DNA of 64,000 nucleotides from Neopestalotiopsis rosae (taxonomy: Eukaryota; Ascomycota; Sordariomycetes; Amphisphaeriales; Sporocadaceae): the NCBI GenBank assembly GCA_023078685.1, contig JALGAS010000001.1, positions 1,798,001-1,862,000 of the forward strand, read 5' to 3'. The translations under genes were made by a program, and so were the position numbers. Positions 9,923 to 20,074 of the stretch are shown piece after piece (position 1 is the first letter of the stretch; every line of letters starts with the position of its first letter). The notes below the pieces were generated by a model that ran no database searches, had not been told where the DNA came from, and saw nothing but the letters and a program-made list of their open reading frames with translations.

Positions 9923-11310
9923 TTAGGAGGGACTTGCTTGCAAGGGTGAACGACGAATCACATTCTCGCGTGACTCGCCCTCTTTCTCGATAATATCACC
10001 CCTGGACTGTCCTGATTTCAATCTTTGTGCTGATTTCTGGGACACAGTAGCCACTAATCTTGTCACGATGAGTCGCAGTACCGGCATACAAGCGCATATC
10101 ACTCCGACCGTGATCTCGACCGTCGACCACAGAGAAATACTCCAGTAATCCCAAGTGATATTTGTCGAGTTGCTGAATTCCGTCAATGATGCAAGACGTA
10201 CAATACTTATGATTGTGACGCTTTGGGGAGATATCAGCGGCCAGAATATAGTGCATAGCGAGTTTGACGACTTACAAAGTTCCCAAAATGAACATGCATC
10301 CCACTGTGACTTTCTTTGTCCAGTGCAAATTCAAGTCTTTGATCTGCAGGAAGGGAATCGCAAGCATCAATAGGTCTAGCAATATGCTAATGATGGCGTT
10401 GGCCCACGCGATGTGATCAACGTCCAGGCAGTGCCCCTCTTCCTCACCCCTCCACCGCGTCCAATTATAGCTGATCGGCTGACACTGAAAGGCAGCTAAC
10501 AGGACAAAAGTTAAACCAAAAAGGGCGTTGCACGCCCCAATGGCCAAGACAACGCGATGCACTTGCTTTCCTGGAAATATCCGGTGATAGAAAAACAAAA
10601 TGGACATCTTCAAGAGAAACACCTCAAGGAAATATAATATCGCGATATAATAAAAGCCCTTGGCAAAATTTGTGATATTGTGGGGCGTCAATGTCCAGAT
10701 GTCTTTACCGAGACCGTTGCCAGTAAGGAACCTCACATTTACCACGGCAGATGGAATCGTGACAATCATGGTAAGAAAGATGAGCCAGTCGTCGGCGCCG
10801 AGCGAATTCGGTTGAAAATACTTTTTGTAAACAAGTCGAACGACAACCAGGCAGCATGACAAAGTGACGAGGCCACATGATAATGCATTGTATGTTTGAG
10901 ATTTGTCGCGCGGCGATGCACCACACTCATTTTGTGTGGCATTCTTTATGCCTAGGACTAGAAGTTAGTTAGATATCTAGCGTCTATGATTTTGTTATAT
11001 ATACTTAGATTTTCTAATACTGTGCAACTTATTTTGACACATGCATCGAATGAACTGCCGAATTCTTCGTTGTGACAATGACAGTTTGCATCCGTGAGGC
11101 CACAGTCAGATATGTTCAAAGCTGCTGAGACGCAGGATTGCTGCAATAGTTGTTTTCAGTAACAAGTTTCAGTCTTGGGATCCAGGGACCAACGGGATGA
11201 CTTACTGCACAGGATGGGAAATCAAGCGTTGCACTGCTGGCGGCTGAAAAAGACCGGGAGACTGTAGCAGCGATCCATACGAAGAACAAAGGGTGAACAA
11301 TGGTTTTCAT
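9923..11310 (-). CDS. CFEM-domain PTH11-like seven-TM receptor (404 aa)
   Basis: Spliced minus-strand model: 11310-11206, 11140-11005, 10951-10276, 10220-9923; 405 codons including the stop, all junctions in phase, donors GTAAGT/GTATAT/GTAAGT. Order: signal peptide (MKTIVHPLFFVWIAATVSRS), an eight-cysteine CFEM module (FPSCA-QSC, SDC, ANCHC, DAC, ISC, NECG, residues about 33-98), then seven hydrophobic segments of the fungal rhodopsin-like family, with the family landmarks DDWLIF, the NWTRW loop, GTFVTIISIVRL and TNITWDYWSISLWSTVE. A Ser/Arg/Glu-rich cytoplasmic tail ends it. CFEM-GPCRs of this kind (Pth11 type) are plasma-membrane receptors linked in pathogens to surface sensing; the ligand is unknown. 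The gene appears intact. Confidence 0.88.
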
Positions 11311-11408
11311 TGTGGCTGCGTTAGCGCTTTCGATGATCCTGAGGCCGTGCAACTAGAAGGATAATCCAACAGCTATTTGATGGAAATGCAAGGAATACGG
11401 CTGGTCAA

Positions 11409-11417
11409 TTTTATATA
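11409..11417 (-). promoter_or_regulatory. TATA-like box of CFEM receptor gene
   Basis: TATATAAAA on the minus strand, about 100 nt upstream of the ATG at 11310; fits a core promoter. Confidence 0.45.
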
Positions 11418-11693
11418 CTTGCGAATACTCTGAGCAATGTTGGAATTAAACGTAATCGGAGCGCAGTGAACGTCGTTGGGTTAAGTTTCCAGAAGTGGCG
11501 CTCCTGGTGTGCAAGCAGTCGTCTGTAACAGGCGCTGCCGATGGTATGCTACTGTACACAGCTCTATAGGCATATATCATAGCCCAAGATCAGTTTTCGG
11601 ATTTGCCAGGAAGCCAGTAATAATTTCCGATTTATTGCTAACAGCGTCCTGACCAACCGAAATCATTAATGGTTGACTTTTCAATTAGTTATA

Positions 11694-12743
11694 ATGAGAC
11701 ATTATCGGCTGATCTCTATAGTCAAGTTAATCCTGGCCGTTTTGTCGTCGCCCATTTCATCTACTGATCATGGAGGCCGCTCCAGGCACTTTGGATTTGC
11801 ACAACGAAACCTCAATCAATCATTGGCAATTCAGTTCGTCAATAGTCACAAACTTTGCGATCTCAATGCATATGTGACTGGAATTAATACTGCGGGCGAC
11901 ATCGTATTCTTGACCGCCTCAGGTACTTGGTACTATCCTACACCACTGAATGGATCAATGCCCACAAAAGTGGACGACGCTAATATTGCTATTCCTGTAC
12001 CGTATCTGGATGACGAGTCATCCGCAACTTCCCTGATTTTGCCTGATTATATATCTGCCGGTCGCGTATGGATCGCTCAGGGCGAGCTTGAGTTTTTTGC
12101 GTTGCGATCCGCGAGCGGCGCGACGATGCTGCAGGAACCATCCGCCTCGAATTTGGAAGATGCATCCACAACAATCGTTTGGGGGTTTATAGAGCTTACT
12201 TATACGAAAGAAGGTGGCTTATTTGCAAATCTGTCCTTTGTGGATTTTATCGGACTCTCACTCGGCATGATCTTGACACTCGATAACGGCGAAGTCCAGA
12301 TCGTAGAAGGACTCGCAAGTAACGCAGTTGAGCAAGTGTGCGATGAACTGCAGACACAGTCGGATTCGGATCAAATGCCATGGAACCAATTATGTGTCTA
12401 CTCACCTCAAGGCCACCCTCTCCGAACACTATCCCCAAATCTCTATGAGACTATCAATCCCGGGGCGACGGATGGCTATTACACGGACTACATAGATCGC
12501 GTGTGGGAGCTATACCTAACGGAAGACCTAATCTTTGATAACGGGGCCAATCAGTCCATTACATGCCGGGTAGCCGCCAACGATGAGCTCACTTGCGAGG
12601 GTATAGGTAATATAGCCCACCAAGGAAACCAGCAAACACGAGCCTTCTGCACTAGCAGCTGCAATGGCAATGGCGGACCATGCGCCCCCCTGTGCCGAGT
12701 ATACATTCAGCAGTGTATTACCCAATCCCGGGAGCGAGTTTGA
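11694..12743 (+). CDS. GH64-like beta-1,3-glucanase, C-terminally truncated
   Basis: ATG at 11694 (signal peptide MRHYRLISIVKLILAVLSS), 349 aa in one exon. Residues from about 45 follow the GH64/thaumatin-like glucanase pattern: LAIQFVNSHKLCDLNAYVTG, FLTASGTWYYPTPLNG, YISAGRVWIAQGELEFF, TIVWGFIELTYTKEGGLFAN, FVDFIGLSLGM, and VWELYLTEDL near residue 275. GH64 enzymes cleave beta-1,3-glucan in the cell wall or medium. After about 12,590 the family pattern (the expected GCNSGPF-type segment and final 100 residues) is gone. The remaining codons are antisense to the 3' end of the membrane-protein gene described next. The gene is therefore probably truncated by a rearrangement; activity is doubtful. 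Confidence 0.75.
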   Translation: MRHYRLISIVKLILAVLSSPISSTDHGGRSRHFGFAQRNLNQSLAIQFVNSHKLCDLNAYVTGINTAGDIVFLTASGTWYYPTPLNGSMPTKVDDANIAIPVPYLDDESSATSLILPDYISAGRVWIAQGELEFFALRSASGATMLQEPSASNLEDASTTIVWGFIELTYTKEGGLFANLSFVDFIGLSLGMILTLDNGEVQIVEGLASNAVEQVCDELQTQSDSDQMPWNQLCVYSPQGHPLRTLSPNLYETINPGATDGYYTDYIDRVWELYLTEDLIFDNGANQSITCRVAANDELTCEGIGNIAHQGNQQTRAFCTSSCNGNGGPCAPLCRVYIQQCITQSRERV

Positions 12744-13200
12744 AAGTACCGGCCTATATACTTGTGAGTCGAGAGTGTCAATCAACATTTGATAGTTGAA
12801 CGTAGATTCTACACACATAACGATGCGATTTAGAACCCATATGTAGTTATGTTTCCAGATCCACCACACATAACCTAGCGCTGCTGTGGACATGAAAAAC
12901 AACATATAGGCAATGACGAGTAAGGGCGGATTCTTAAGAGCTTTGAGCGCAGGCTTGTTGCTCTGCAGTGCTCTGCAGTGCACTGCTGATGACTTCAGAT
13001 CGACTGATAGAAGTGAATGTCGAGGGCAACACAAGAAACCCGGCCAGCAAGGACCAGCTCAATGCCGTACAAGCTGCCGCGTAGTACCATGGCACGGCCT
13101 GGTCGTTTTCGATGAGCATCTTGATGTACTCTGCCGATTTCGCCCGTTGGGCTCTTGGGCGTTCTGTCAGCCGTCGGCGAGAATCTGTGCTGGGATTCAT
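12590..13200 (-). pseudogene. Fungal multi-TM membrane protein, frameshifted and 3'-truncated
   Basis: Starts at ATG 13200 (MNPSTDSRRRLTERPRAQ). The first exon reads to FTSISRSEVISSALQS and is then thrown out of frame by a tandem duplication of CTCTGCAGTG (12,961-12,970 and 12,971-12,980). Discounting one copy gives SALQSNKPALKALKNPPLLVIA..., matching the usual layout of a fungal membrane-protein family ('NPPLL', 'WW.W..NYIWL.NR', 'NSL.GL..TL.NVY.AQ'). A 62-nt GTGTGT...TATATAG intron lies between NRIVM and PVLSNSLPG. The last conserved residues (GYITYTL) lie near 12,600; beyond that the frame is antisense to the GH64 gene. Four hydrophobic segments are visible. Function unknown. Confidence 0.65.
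12959..12981 (+). repeat. 10-bp tandem duplication causing frameshift
   Basis: CTCTGCAGTG occurs twice in direct tandem (12,961-12,980), with 10-bp periodicity over 12,959-12,981. It lies inside an otherwise continuous coding exon on the minus strand and shifts the frame by one. Confidence 0.8.
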
Positions 13201-13742
13201 CGTTGATAAATAGGTGTCCACACCTAGCCCAGCACTTACATTGCCCTGAGTGGGATCAGCGTCGTACCTACTCTCGCAAGTTCCCGGACTGTGTGGTTTG
13301 GCCACGAAGGGCATTCGGACGAGAACACTTTGCAAACAACAGACGGAGCCGGACTTTGTCTCCACATGCACTAGCGCCGAGGTCTCGAGAGCAGTGGGCT
13401 GTATTCATCAATAGTCAAACTTGCATGCGACGCCCGGACGCATCGTTTCCGATTGAAGGCATCCCTGTATGCTGCTTATCAAAAACAGAACAAGTCCGCA
13501 GTCAGTGTCTGCTACCTGGCCTTGTGATTGCCACTATGGCGTAAGTCACATCTTGGAGGCTACACAGCACGCATGAGTAGTCTAAATTTAGCTTCGGTCG
13601 GTAGTCAGTGTTGGACATATCGCGCGCTTTCTTGAGCTGCACTAAACACCATGAATATGGACCGTAGTACGGTTGATAGAAACGTCGACAGTTTTGTCGG
13701 CTCTGCGGTGACTTGTACGATTGTCGCATAGGATACAAAATG
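13201..13742. other. Region upstream of the membrane-protein pseudogene
   Basis: No supported gene. Around 13,345-13,400 a short block ('GCCGGACTTTGTCTCCACATGCACTAG') resembles the R3 repeat family seen at 32.9 and 36.8 kb. Confidence 0.35.
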
Positions 13743-16490
13743 AAAACCCGCAAGCCGAAGATATGTGGGCTTAAGCTCCGGCTCTCCGGGTGTAGACCGC
13801 GGAGTGTCAACAGTGCCTGTGTATACACCTAAGCCAGGTCTTTGCAATGGCGTAAATTTGACTCTGTTAATGTGGGTCTTATAACCATACTCCGGTACTA
13901 GAGCTCCTTCTGATATAGAAAGGGCTCGAAAGCCTCGGAAGCGGACTCCACCCGTGGCGGAAGCCCTTGGCCTGTGGGCCTAAAATCCGTCCGCCGAAGA
14001 ATGTGGGTCTAAGCTCGCTCCAGTTTTCCGGATGTAGATCGTGCTCTCCATAATGCTGGTTCCTTTGAGCCAGGTGAGCCAGGTAAGGGTGGGAACAACA
14101 ACAGTGATTCCTTCTTGATGATGCGGGTCTTATGACCGTAGCCCGCTGCGCTCATGCAGTTTGCCCCCGGCACATAGGTATGGCAAGTAGTGCACGATGT
14201 GTCCAGTCCAAGTTTTGTTTACGATCAGCCACGGCTTAGCTGCACCGTTAGTACAGCGTGACCGAGATGAACCCTCTGTCGACCTCCATGTCCATGCTGG
14301 AAGCATGAATTCCATTCTACCTAGATTATTAGTCTTTAAATCTCGGATCAGATGTTTGTTCACTTGAAAGCCGAGTAGACCCGGAATCGCTTCCTGTAAA
14401 ATGCGACCTGACTCACGTCTTTTGCCATGGATCGTACGGTCTTGATTTAACCATTCTTCTGGTGGGTTTGGTCATGCTCAAAAAGTCGCCATGGGACCCA
14501 CTATACACGAGTTTAGAACTCTCATATTGATCAATCCGCTGCTGTACGTCTCATGTATGCTCCATGCATGAGTATGTGTTTTTGCAATCACGCGAAGTAA
14601 ATTGGGGGACCTCCTGAACATTGGACTGAGACGCTGACACAAGCGTCTCCTGTTATTGAGTCACTAGTTTTATTACTTGAGTTGTTTGGCTGTCCATATG
14701 TTCATTGTGAATCAGGGCGTGGTATAGATGTGCGCAATCTTTGTTATTGCTACGCACTTAGAAGTTCTTCCCCAAACAATAACTACCGCCTTGACTTGTC
14801 ATCCGGCTAGTTGCCTCCCTTATCAGCTAATGATGAAATGTGTCCTGTTCGAAAAGCGCTGGGTCCATGAAATCTTCTTGTTCCGGCCCCGCCCCATCTT
14901 GGCCGTACTGGATCTCATCCATCTCGAGTGCTTCCTTGAGAATATCCATCAAGGACTCTGTCATGTTTTTGTGATGTTGGAAGCTTCAGATTCTGTCACT
15001 AAGTGGAAGCGAAAAGACGTCGAGCAGTGCTAACATACCCTTGATCGATCTCTTGTCTCCTACACCCATGCGCCACCATTAGTGACTTCATTCATAGACC
15101 CAATGACTGATCAGTTCGTGCTACTACTTACGTGCTTTGGATCCTTTCGACACCATTAGCAATCGGCATTCCCACGCAGGAGCATAAGCACTTACTCGTT
15201 CATCAGTTGAGATATCAATGACGATATCCCGTTTAATTCTAATGAAACCTTTCCCACTTCTGTTTTGGTGTGTTCTTTGCTTTCCATGACCAAAGATTGG
15301 CTCGAGCCAGATTAGCAGATTTCGAGTTTCTTATTGGGAAACAAGCTGACATACTAAAGCGAGACGTCTGTCGGCGACAAATCGGTTTCGTGCTGATCTT
15401 GACTGACTGCATTGCCACGAGGCGGTGCTGTCATAGTCTGCGGAGGAAGTTGCATACCGGTCGGCATGGTATTCGACATGTCAGTTGATCTACTCGACGG
15501 CGCATTTGCGATCGCTTGAGGATCATGCCTGCGGACTGCAGCTCGTACATTGGATAGCCTCTGCAATCTTGAGGAGGTCGTGTAGGGACCAGCTCGAGGT
15601 CGTTGTGTTGAAGATGCTGTCATTTTCTGGATTGATTTTTGGAACCAGATAAACTTTGTGAATTAACAAGATTGCTCAACAATGATTCTGAATTCGCAGG
15701 TAAACGTGAAGATTTAAAGGAGCTTTGAGAAATAAAGTCGATGGTTTGTATCGTGAGGTGCCACATGTTTGCTTTTGAGGTCATTGATCGATATTTTATT
15801 ATGTACTTATGAGCTGATAAACAACGACAAATACTTCAGTCCGAATGCCAGGGGTGACTGCACCAAAATCGAATCAAAGTAATTGCTGCCTTGAACCATG
15901 ACGGAGAGCACAGGCGGGACGCGGTGATAAGATCCACTTCTCAAGTGAGTGTGCAGCCCTTGGCTATGTTCACTCATGTTGGTTCTAGATCCTGACCTGT
16001 ACGCTGGTATGAAATCAATCTTGTGTATGGAAACAAATGATCCTGCTCGCGTGGGTTTTGGCATGCAAGGGACAGAAGTTCGCAATCAAGCGAAATGCCT
16101 TCGCATATACCCTCCACCAGAATCCTAAACACTGTGCTACCATGAGGAAGCCTTGGGGGAGCCTTGGGTGGGTCCCCTTTCCCACGTCGAGACCATTCTA
16201 TCCACGCAAAATATGGGTCAAATGCCCGTGGGCCGAGTATACGGGAACATTTCCTCGAATCAGGAACAACACAGTCACATCCAGCAGATCTGCCGCAAAC
16301 ATGTATGGGACTGTGTTATGTAGTAGTGCCCATATGCATGTAGTTGATTTGGCTCATCCCTTACTGATTACTTGCTTCGAGTCAGTCGTGTAAACGTCAC
16401 ATTATCAGTTCCTGGAGTTAAGGCCCGTATGTTCTCCGCCTGTAGACGTTTAGGCTACGGATAGGATCTGCAAGCAGAGGCTTGGAAGAA
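13743..16490 (-). repeat. Right arm of large inverted duplication
   Basis: Reverse-complement counterpart of 3,420-6,298; the close match is 13,743-16,325. It holds the second copy of the five-exon orphan gene and the paired R1 modules at 13,743-14,170. The two arms enclose about 7.4 kb of unrelated DNA. Confidence 0.9.
14827..15623 (-). CDS. Five-exon orphan protein, right-arm copy (187 aa)
   Basis: Minus-strand model: 15623-15355, 15300-15196, 15143-15132, 15059-15039, 14983-14827; 188 codons including the stop. It matches the left-arm gene exon by exon, including the 12- and 21-nt exons. At the first acceptor the left copy's CAG is TGG here, but a CTCGAG 6 nt further on restores an AG in the same phase, so the product loses only Leu-Ser. 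The C-terminus reads GQDGAGPEQEDFMDP. No stop or frameshift has accumulated in either copy. Function unknown; no signal peptide or membrane segment. Confidence 0.65.
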
Positions 16491-16567
16491 CAACAAGGAC
16501 CATCGCCGTAACTTTTTTGCGTAGCGTGTACCTCAGCGATGAGGATGTTGGCAACTGCTGCGTCGCT

Positions 16568-17164
16568 TTATATACTCTTTGAAGCTTCCAGCTGCTTGGA
16601 AAACCCATAGTCCCGTGCGGTAGCGGCAATCCCGGACGCAGCAGACTCCGCACAAACATTTTTTATTGCGAGAAAATGACGCAGCCTCCAGATGGACGGA
16701 CGGGGTGTCTTTGCCTCAAGGAACACGCGCAAGCGAACAAGGAGGTCGTCATGTTTAGCGAGCATAAAACTTTTTCCGATCGGCAAGTCTCGCCAGCATT
16801 TGTTGAGCATGGTTGTGAGCTTCCCTCCTTCCCACGCCTTCCAGAATTCGTCGAAGCTGCATATAGGACCTTGCTCCTTCATCCATTTCACCGTAGCTGA
16901 TGACCCGATACTTTGAGCGTATTGCTCTCGGGACATTGATCCGAAGAGCATAGTGTTGTACATTGCCCCGAGCCTCCTTTCCTCATGCTGGTCATGGGAA
17001 ACAACGAAACCAAAGTCGAACCAGTGGCAGTCGTCGGGGGGGTTCTCCCACTGTGTGACGGTGGGATCTTGGCCAACGCGCCATCTTGCCGTTAATTCGA
17101 CAGGCTCCTTCCGGTGCAGGGCAATACAAATTGTTGAAGGAGCGTTTTGCTCAGGATCCGCCAT
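16568..17164 (-). CDS. Conserved-looking fungal protein of unknown function (198 aa)
   Basis: ATG at 17164 (MADPEQNAPSTICIALH); an upstream TTG in the same frame is not needed. Single exon. It contains HWFDFGFVVSHDQHEERRLG and a TMLNKCWRDLPIGKSF stretch, and ends in PRPSIWRLRHFLAIKN followed by ARDYGFSKQLEASKSI. Composition and codon use look coding. The later part resembles orphan proteins common in Dothideomycetes and Eurotiomycetes, but I cannot name a domain. No signal peptide or membrane segment. The 3' end lies just outside the right arm. Confidence 0.6.
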   Translation of the reverse strand: MADPEQNAPSTICIALHRKEPVELTARWRVGQDPTVTQWENPPDDCHWFDFGFVVSHDQHEERRLGAMYNTMLFGSMSREQYAQSIGSSATVKWMKEQGPICSFDEFWKAWEGGKLTTMLNKCWRDLPIGKSFMLAKHDDLLVRLRVFLEAKTPRPSIWRLRHFLAIKNVCAESAASGIAATARDYGFSKQLEASKSI

Positions 17165-17467
17165 AGCTTTGATCGACAATGAAAGTAATCGACAGCAATC
17201 TAGGTAGGTTCTTGAGAGAAGTCTGTTAGAGTAATGTCTAAATGATCGGGCTTTGAAATCGGGCCTCAGATGGTCGTTCAGGGTGCGAGTACATTATTAT
17301 GGGGGATTTTGACCCCATTCTTTGGCTGCACAGACTAAACATAGCAGGGGGCGCCTCTACAGTTCATCAATGTGCATACCAAGGATTCGCCCATCGTAGT
17401 CCTCGAAACCGGTGAGAAATGCAGTTGTAGTACAAGAAACTCAATATCAGCTGCAGATGGCCCACCA

Positions 17468-17866
17468 TCACTGAGTGGATTCGACCAGGATTCCTAACCG
17501 GTTTGCGGAATGACATTGTCGCATCCGCTGAACCTTCTTGAAGCTATGCCGAATGCGGATGTCAGTCAGACTGACATCCAAATTCGGCCAGAACAATGTT
17601 CGCGTCTCACGAAAATGCACCCACTCTCCACTGTCTTGATTCGCCCCGGCTATTCGATTTACAGCCAAAGAATATATGGGGCTACCACTTGAATAAATCC
17701 CTTGCCCAATATATGACAATCTGATCTGGCGTCTTGATCGGATGTCAGTGCCGATTCGCCGGCCTCCGCTATCTGCTAGACACATTGCTCCGCTACGGGT
17801 GGCTGGTCCACAAGCGATCGTTAAATCTTGTTGCTCTCTCAATGGACTGGGTATAGCAACCTGTAA
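17468..17866 (-). CDS. Unassigned ORF, possibly an internal or final exon
   Basis: About 130 codons without an ATG at the 5' end; instead the frame opens directly after TTACAG, which would serve as a splice acceptor. It reads IPSPLREQQDLTIACGPATR ... RQIRLSYIGQGIYSSGSPIY ... WVHFRETRTLFWPNLD. Alternating polar/hydrophobic residues suggest a beta-rich protein, such as a lectin-like propeller blade, but this is speculative. I found no matching upstream exon. Confidence 0.3.
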   Translation of the reverse strand, partial: LQVAIPSPLREQQDLTIACGPATRSGAMCLADSGGRRIGTDIRSRRQIRLSYIGQGIYSSGSPIYSLAVNRIAGANQDSGEWVHFRETRTLFWPNLDVSLTDIRIRHSFKKVQRMRQCHSANRLGILVESTQ

Positions 17867-18767
17867 CAAGACCTGCAGGCCTTTCTTCGCTCAAATCCAG
17901 ACCATGAGGGACTGAAGAGAGATTAACATCGGGTCTACTACCATGCCTTAGGTACTAAATATCCGCTCATGGCTTGACAAAGTCAAAATATCTCTCGCAC
18001 AAGGGACGGCTGAACTCAGTCGCGAAGAACCATTGTTACTGGGGTCTTGGTCCAAGAAAGCTTTCGCTTTGTGTTTTGTACAACGAACGATTACCAATTC
18101 GTTCAACATTTTACCTTCGTACCGCAGGAGATCAAGATAAAAAAACTTATTCCCCAAAGCACCCAGCCCCATCCTTGTTCCCCGAAGGCACTTATCGCAG
18201 GCAAGTATACAAGATAAATATTGCTAGGACAATCAGTTGTCCACTAGTGCCGCAGTCAGCATAATTCGTTTCGTGAAGGGCATGATTCGTTTATTGAGAT
18301 GTTAAAATAATGAACGACGACTCCGTTGTTCCCTCGCCTGTCGCAGCCTAAAACCAATCCAGACTGCATAACAAGGGATGAAGAATGCATCCAGGGAGGT
18401 TACGGCCTCATGGAAAGAGTCTTGGCCGTGGGGCATGTCTATACACATTTAGAAGATGATGAGCGCCGGGGACAGCTTGCTGCATCCAAGTCATATATTA
18501 CAGTTATCAACCATATTCGGGAAGTCTAGATCCATGAATCATGTGCCTTCAGATCGCTTCCTTGAGACTCAGCCTTCTTGATTTTTCATAGTAACCTCCT
18601 CAAAGATCTCCGGCTGAATCTGGAAAAGTATTGCCTGTCTTAAAATGACTACACATGATAAATTCCGATCCAGCGTGCCTCAGACTGACGTGGCCTTTCC
18701 TCTACAGCGACTTGAGGATGCTGGAATACTCGAAACCTGAGCATGACAATCCTGGGTTGACACCTGA
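17867..18767. other. Intergenic stretch
   Basis: Only short ORFs (61-96 codons) with no family features. No repeat family member noticed. Confidence 0.35.
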
Positions 18768-19193
18768 CTATTGTGCCTTCCTTCGCGGCCCAGATGACCA
18801 CGCGGCTGCGAATATTGTAGGAAGCCGCTTCGAGGGGACCGAACTCAGGGTTCTGATACCCAGGTCAAGCAGGCGAGTGATGTTGTCGTTGTTGCCTTCT
18901 TGAATCTTGACCCATGGCTGCAAAGCCATTTCGAATAAATGCTTGTGGCCCGATGGTCCGGCGAGGAGCAAAGAGATCATAAGAGCAGCGCGCAGGAGAC
19001 CGTACAAAGGGATGAGGTTCAATATTGATTTGAAGAGCGATTCGACGGATAGAAAAATCGAGAGGGCGGACCAGTACATGAGACATTCTCTGAGTTGGGT
19101 AGGATTGGACGTTTTGAGCGCCTTGAACGTGTAGATCAGGGAATAAGACAGAGAAAGCATCGAGCTGATTCCATTCAGCAGAGCTCTAAACAT
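18768..19193 (-). CDS. REEP / TB2-DP1-HVA22-like membrane protein (141 aa)
   Basis: Single-exon frame from ATG 19193. Three to four hydrophobic stretches: SMLSLSYSLIYTFKAL, then the family core CLMYWSALSIFLSVESLF followed by LIPLYGLLRAALMISLLLAGP and a GHKHLFEMALQPWV tail. This order (W..L..F...E, PxY, then an interrupted helix with a following K/H-rich turn) is that of the TB2/DP1/HVA22 family, which shapes tubular endoplasmic reticulum. The C-terminal 40 residues are polar. The copy is near full length for the family. A TATA-like element lies 53-60 nt upstream. Confidence 0.75.
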   Translation of the reverse strand: MFRALLNGISSMLSLSYSLIYTFKALKTSNPTQLRECLMYWSALSIFLSVESLFKSILNLIPLYGLLRAALMISLLLAGPSGHKHLFEMALQPWVKIQEGNNDNITRLLDLGIRTLSSVPSKRLPTIFAAAWSSGPRRKAQ

Positions 19194-19245
19194 GGTGCTA
19201 GGTACAGTAAAAGGCGAAATGAGTGTCGCAGAATTCTGCTTATAA

Positions 19246-19253
19246 GTTTTATA
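19246..19253 (-). promoter_or_regulatory. TATA-like box of the REEP-like gene
   Basis: TATAAAAC on the minus strand, 53-60 nt upstream of ATG 19193. Confidence 0.35.
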
Positions 19254-19671
19254 AAAAGCTCCATTTCTGGCTGTACAAAAATGGATCCAAAGTCAGCTTG
19301 TACTTCTCAGGTACCGGTTCCTAATCGCTTACAGCTTACATTCCAAAATCAGCTGGGTTAGCACAATTCCTCAGTCGGATTTGGCCAAACTGCTTACAGC
19401 GCTGACACTCCAAGTGTGAAAATGCGCCACCAGACGAAAGTCATCCATCAGAGGCCATAGACAAGTCTGATCTGGATCTGCTCCTCCCCTTTCTCATATA
19501 GAACATTGAACGCCTTAGTGAGTGCAAATCGGTCTTTTTTTTTTTTCCTTTCTTTTTGTATGACTACATAAAGCACTGCTGCGCAAGTTCATCTCATCGA
19601 TACAGCACTGATTAAATTCCTCTATCTAACTCTAATGCTTCTTCAATTCCCCCGCATCTTCGATTTCCAAA

Positions 19672-19836
19672 ATGAAAACAGAATACATCGCTCACCAAAT
19701 GCAGGACGAATCAATCAATCGTGTGTCAGTGCTTGGATCATCGGATGAGCGAGCGCGGGTCGCCTCGACATTGATGAATGATTCGCGTCGTTTCCAACAA
19801 ACGGCAAGTCGGCTGACCCCGCTAGGCTACGATTGA
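19672..19836 (+). CDS. Small ORF (54 aa) upstream of the 418-aa gene
   Basis: ATG 19672 to TGA 19834-19836: MKTEYIAHQMQDESINR ... RRFQQTASRLTPLGYD. No signal peptide, no family. It could be an independent small protein, an upstream ORF in a long leader of the 20,075 gene, or chance. A T-rich tract (19,534-19,545) and C/T-rich promoter-like DNA precede it. Confidence 0.25.
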   Translation: MKTEYIAHQMQDESINRVSVLGSSDERARVASTLMNDSRRFQQTASRLTPLGYD

Positions 19837-20074
19837 TGCGCAGCCAGCAAACTTGAGCAAACATTCCAGATGGATCAAGGGATGTAGCAAAGGTGCCTTA
19901 GCTGGTGATCCAAAAACGGCTCTACCCATGGAAATCAGAGGAATGCCATGGAATGTTATCACGATGGGTTCCCTGGATCCCATTTTCCACCAGCAGCAAC
20001 GCTGGAATGCTCTCATGCAGCAATCGTGGTTTTCCCGCAGGGATCCTTGAACATCTACATAACGCGGTAAGATC

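Noticed and set aside
3420..16490. Starship-type giant element
   Set aside because: No tyrosine recombinase (DUF3435-like captain) reading frame is visible at either end, and the structure is an inverted duplication rather than a single captain-led cargo element.
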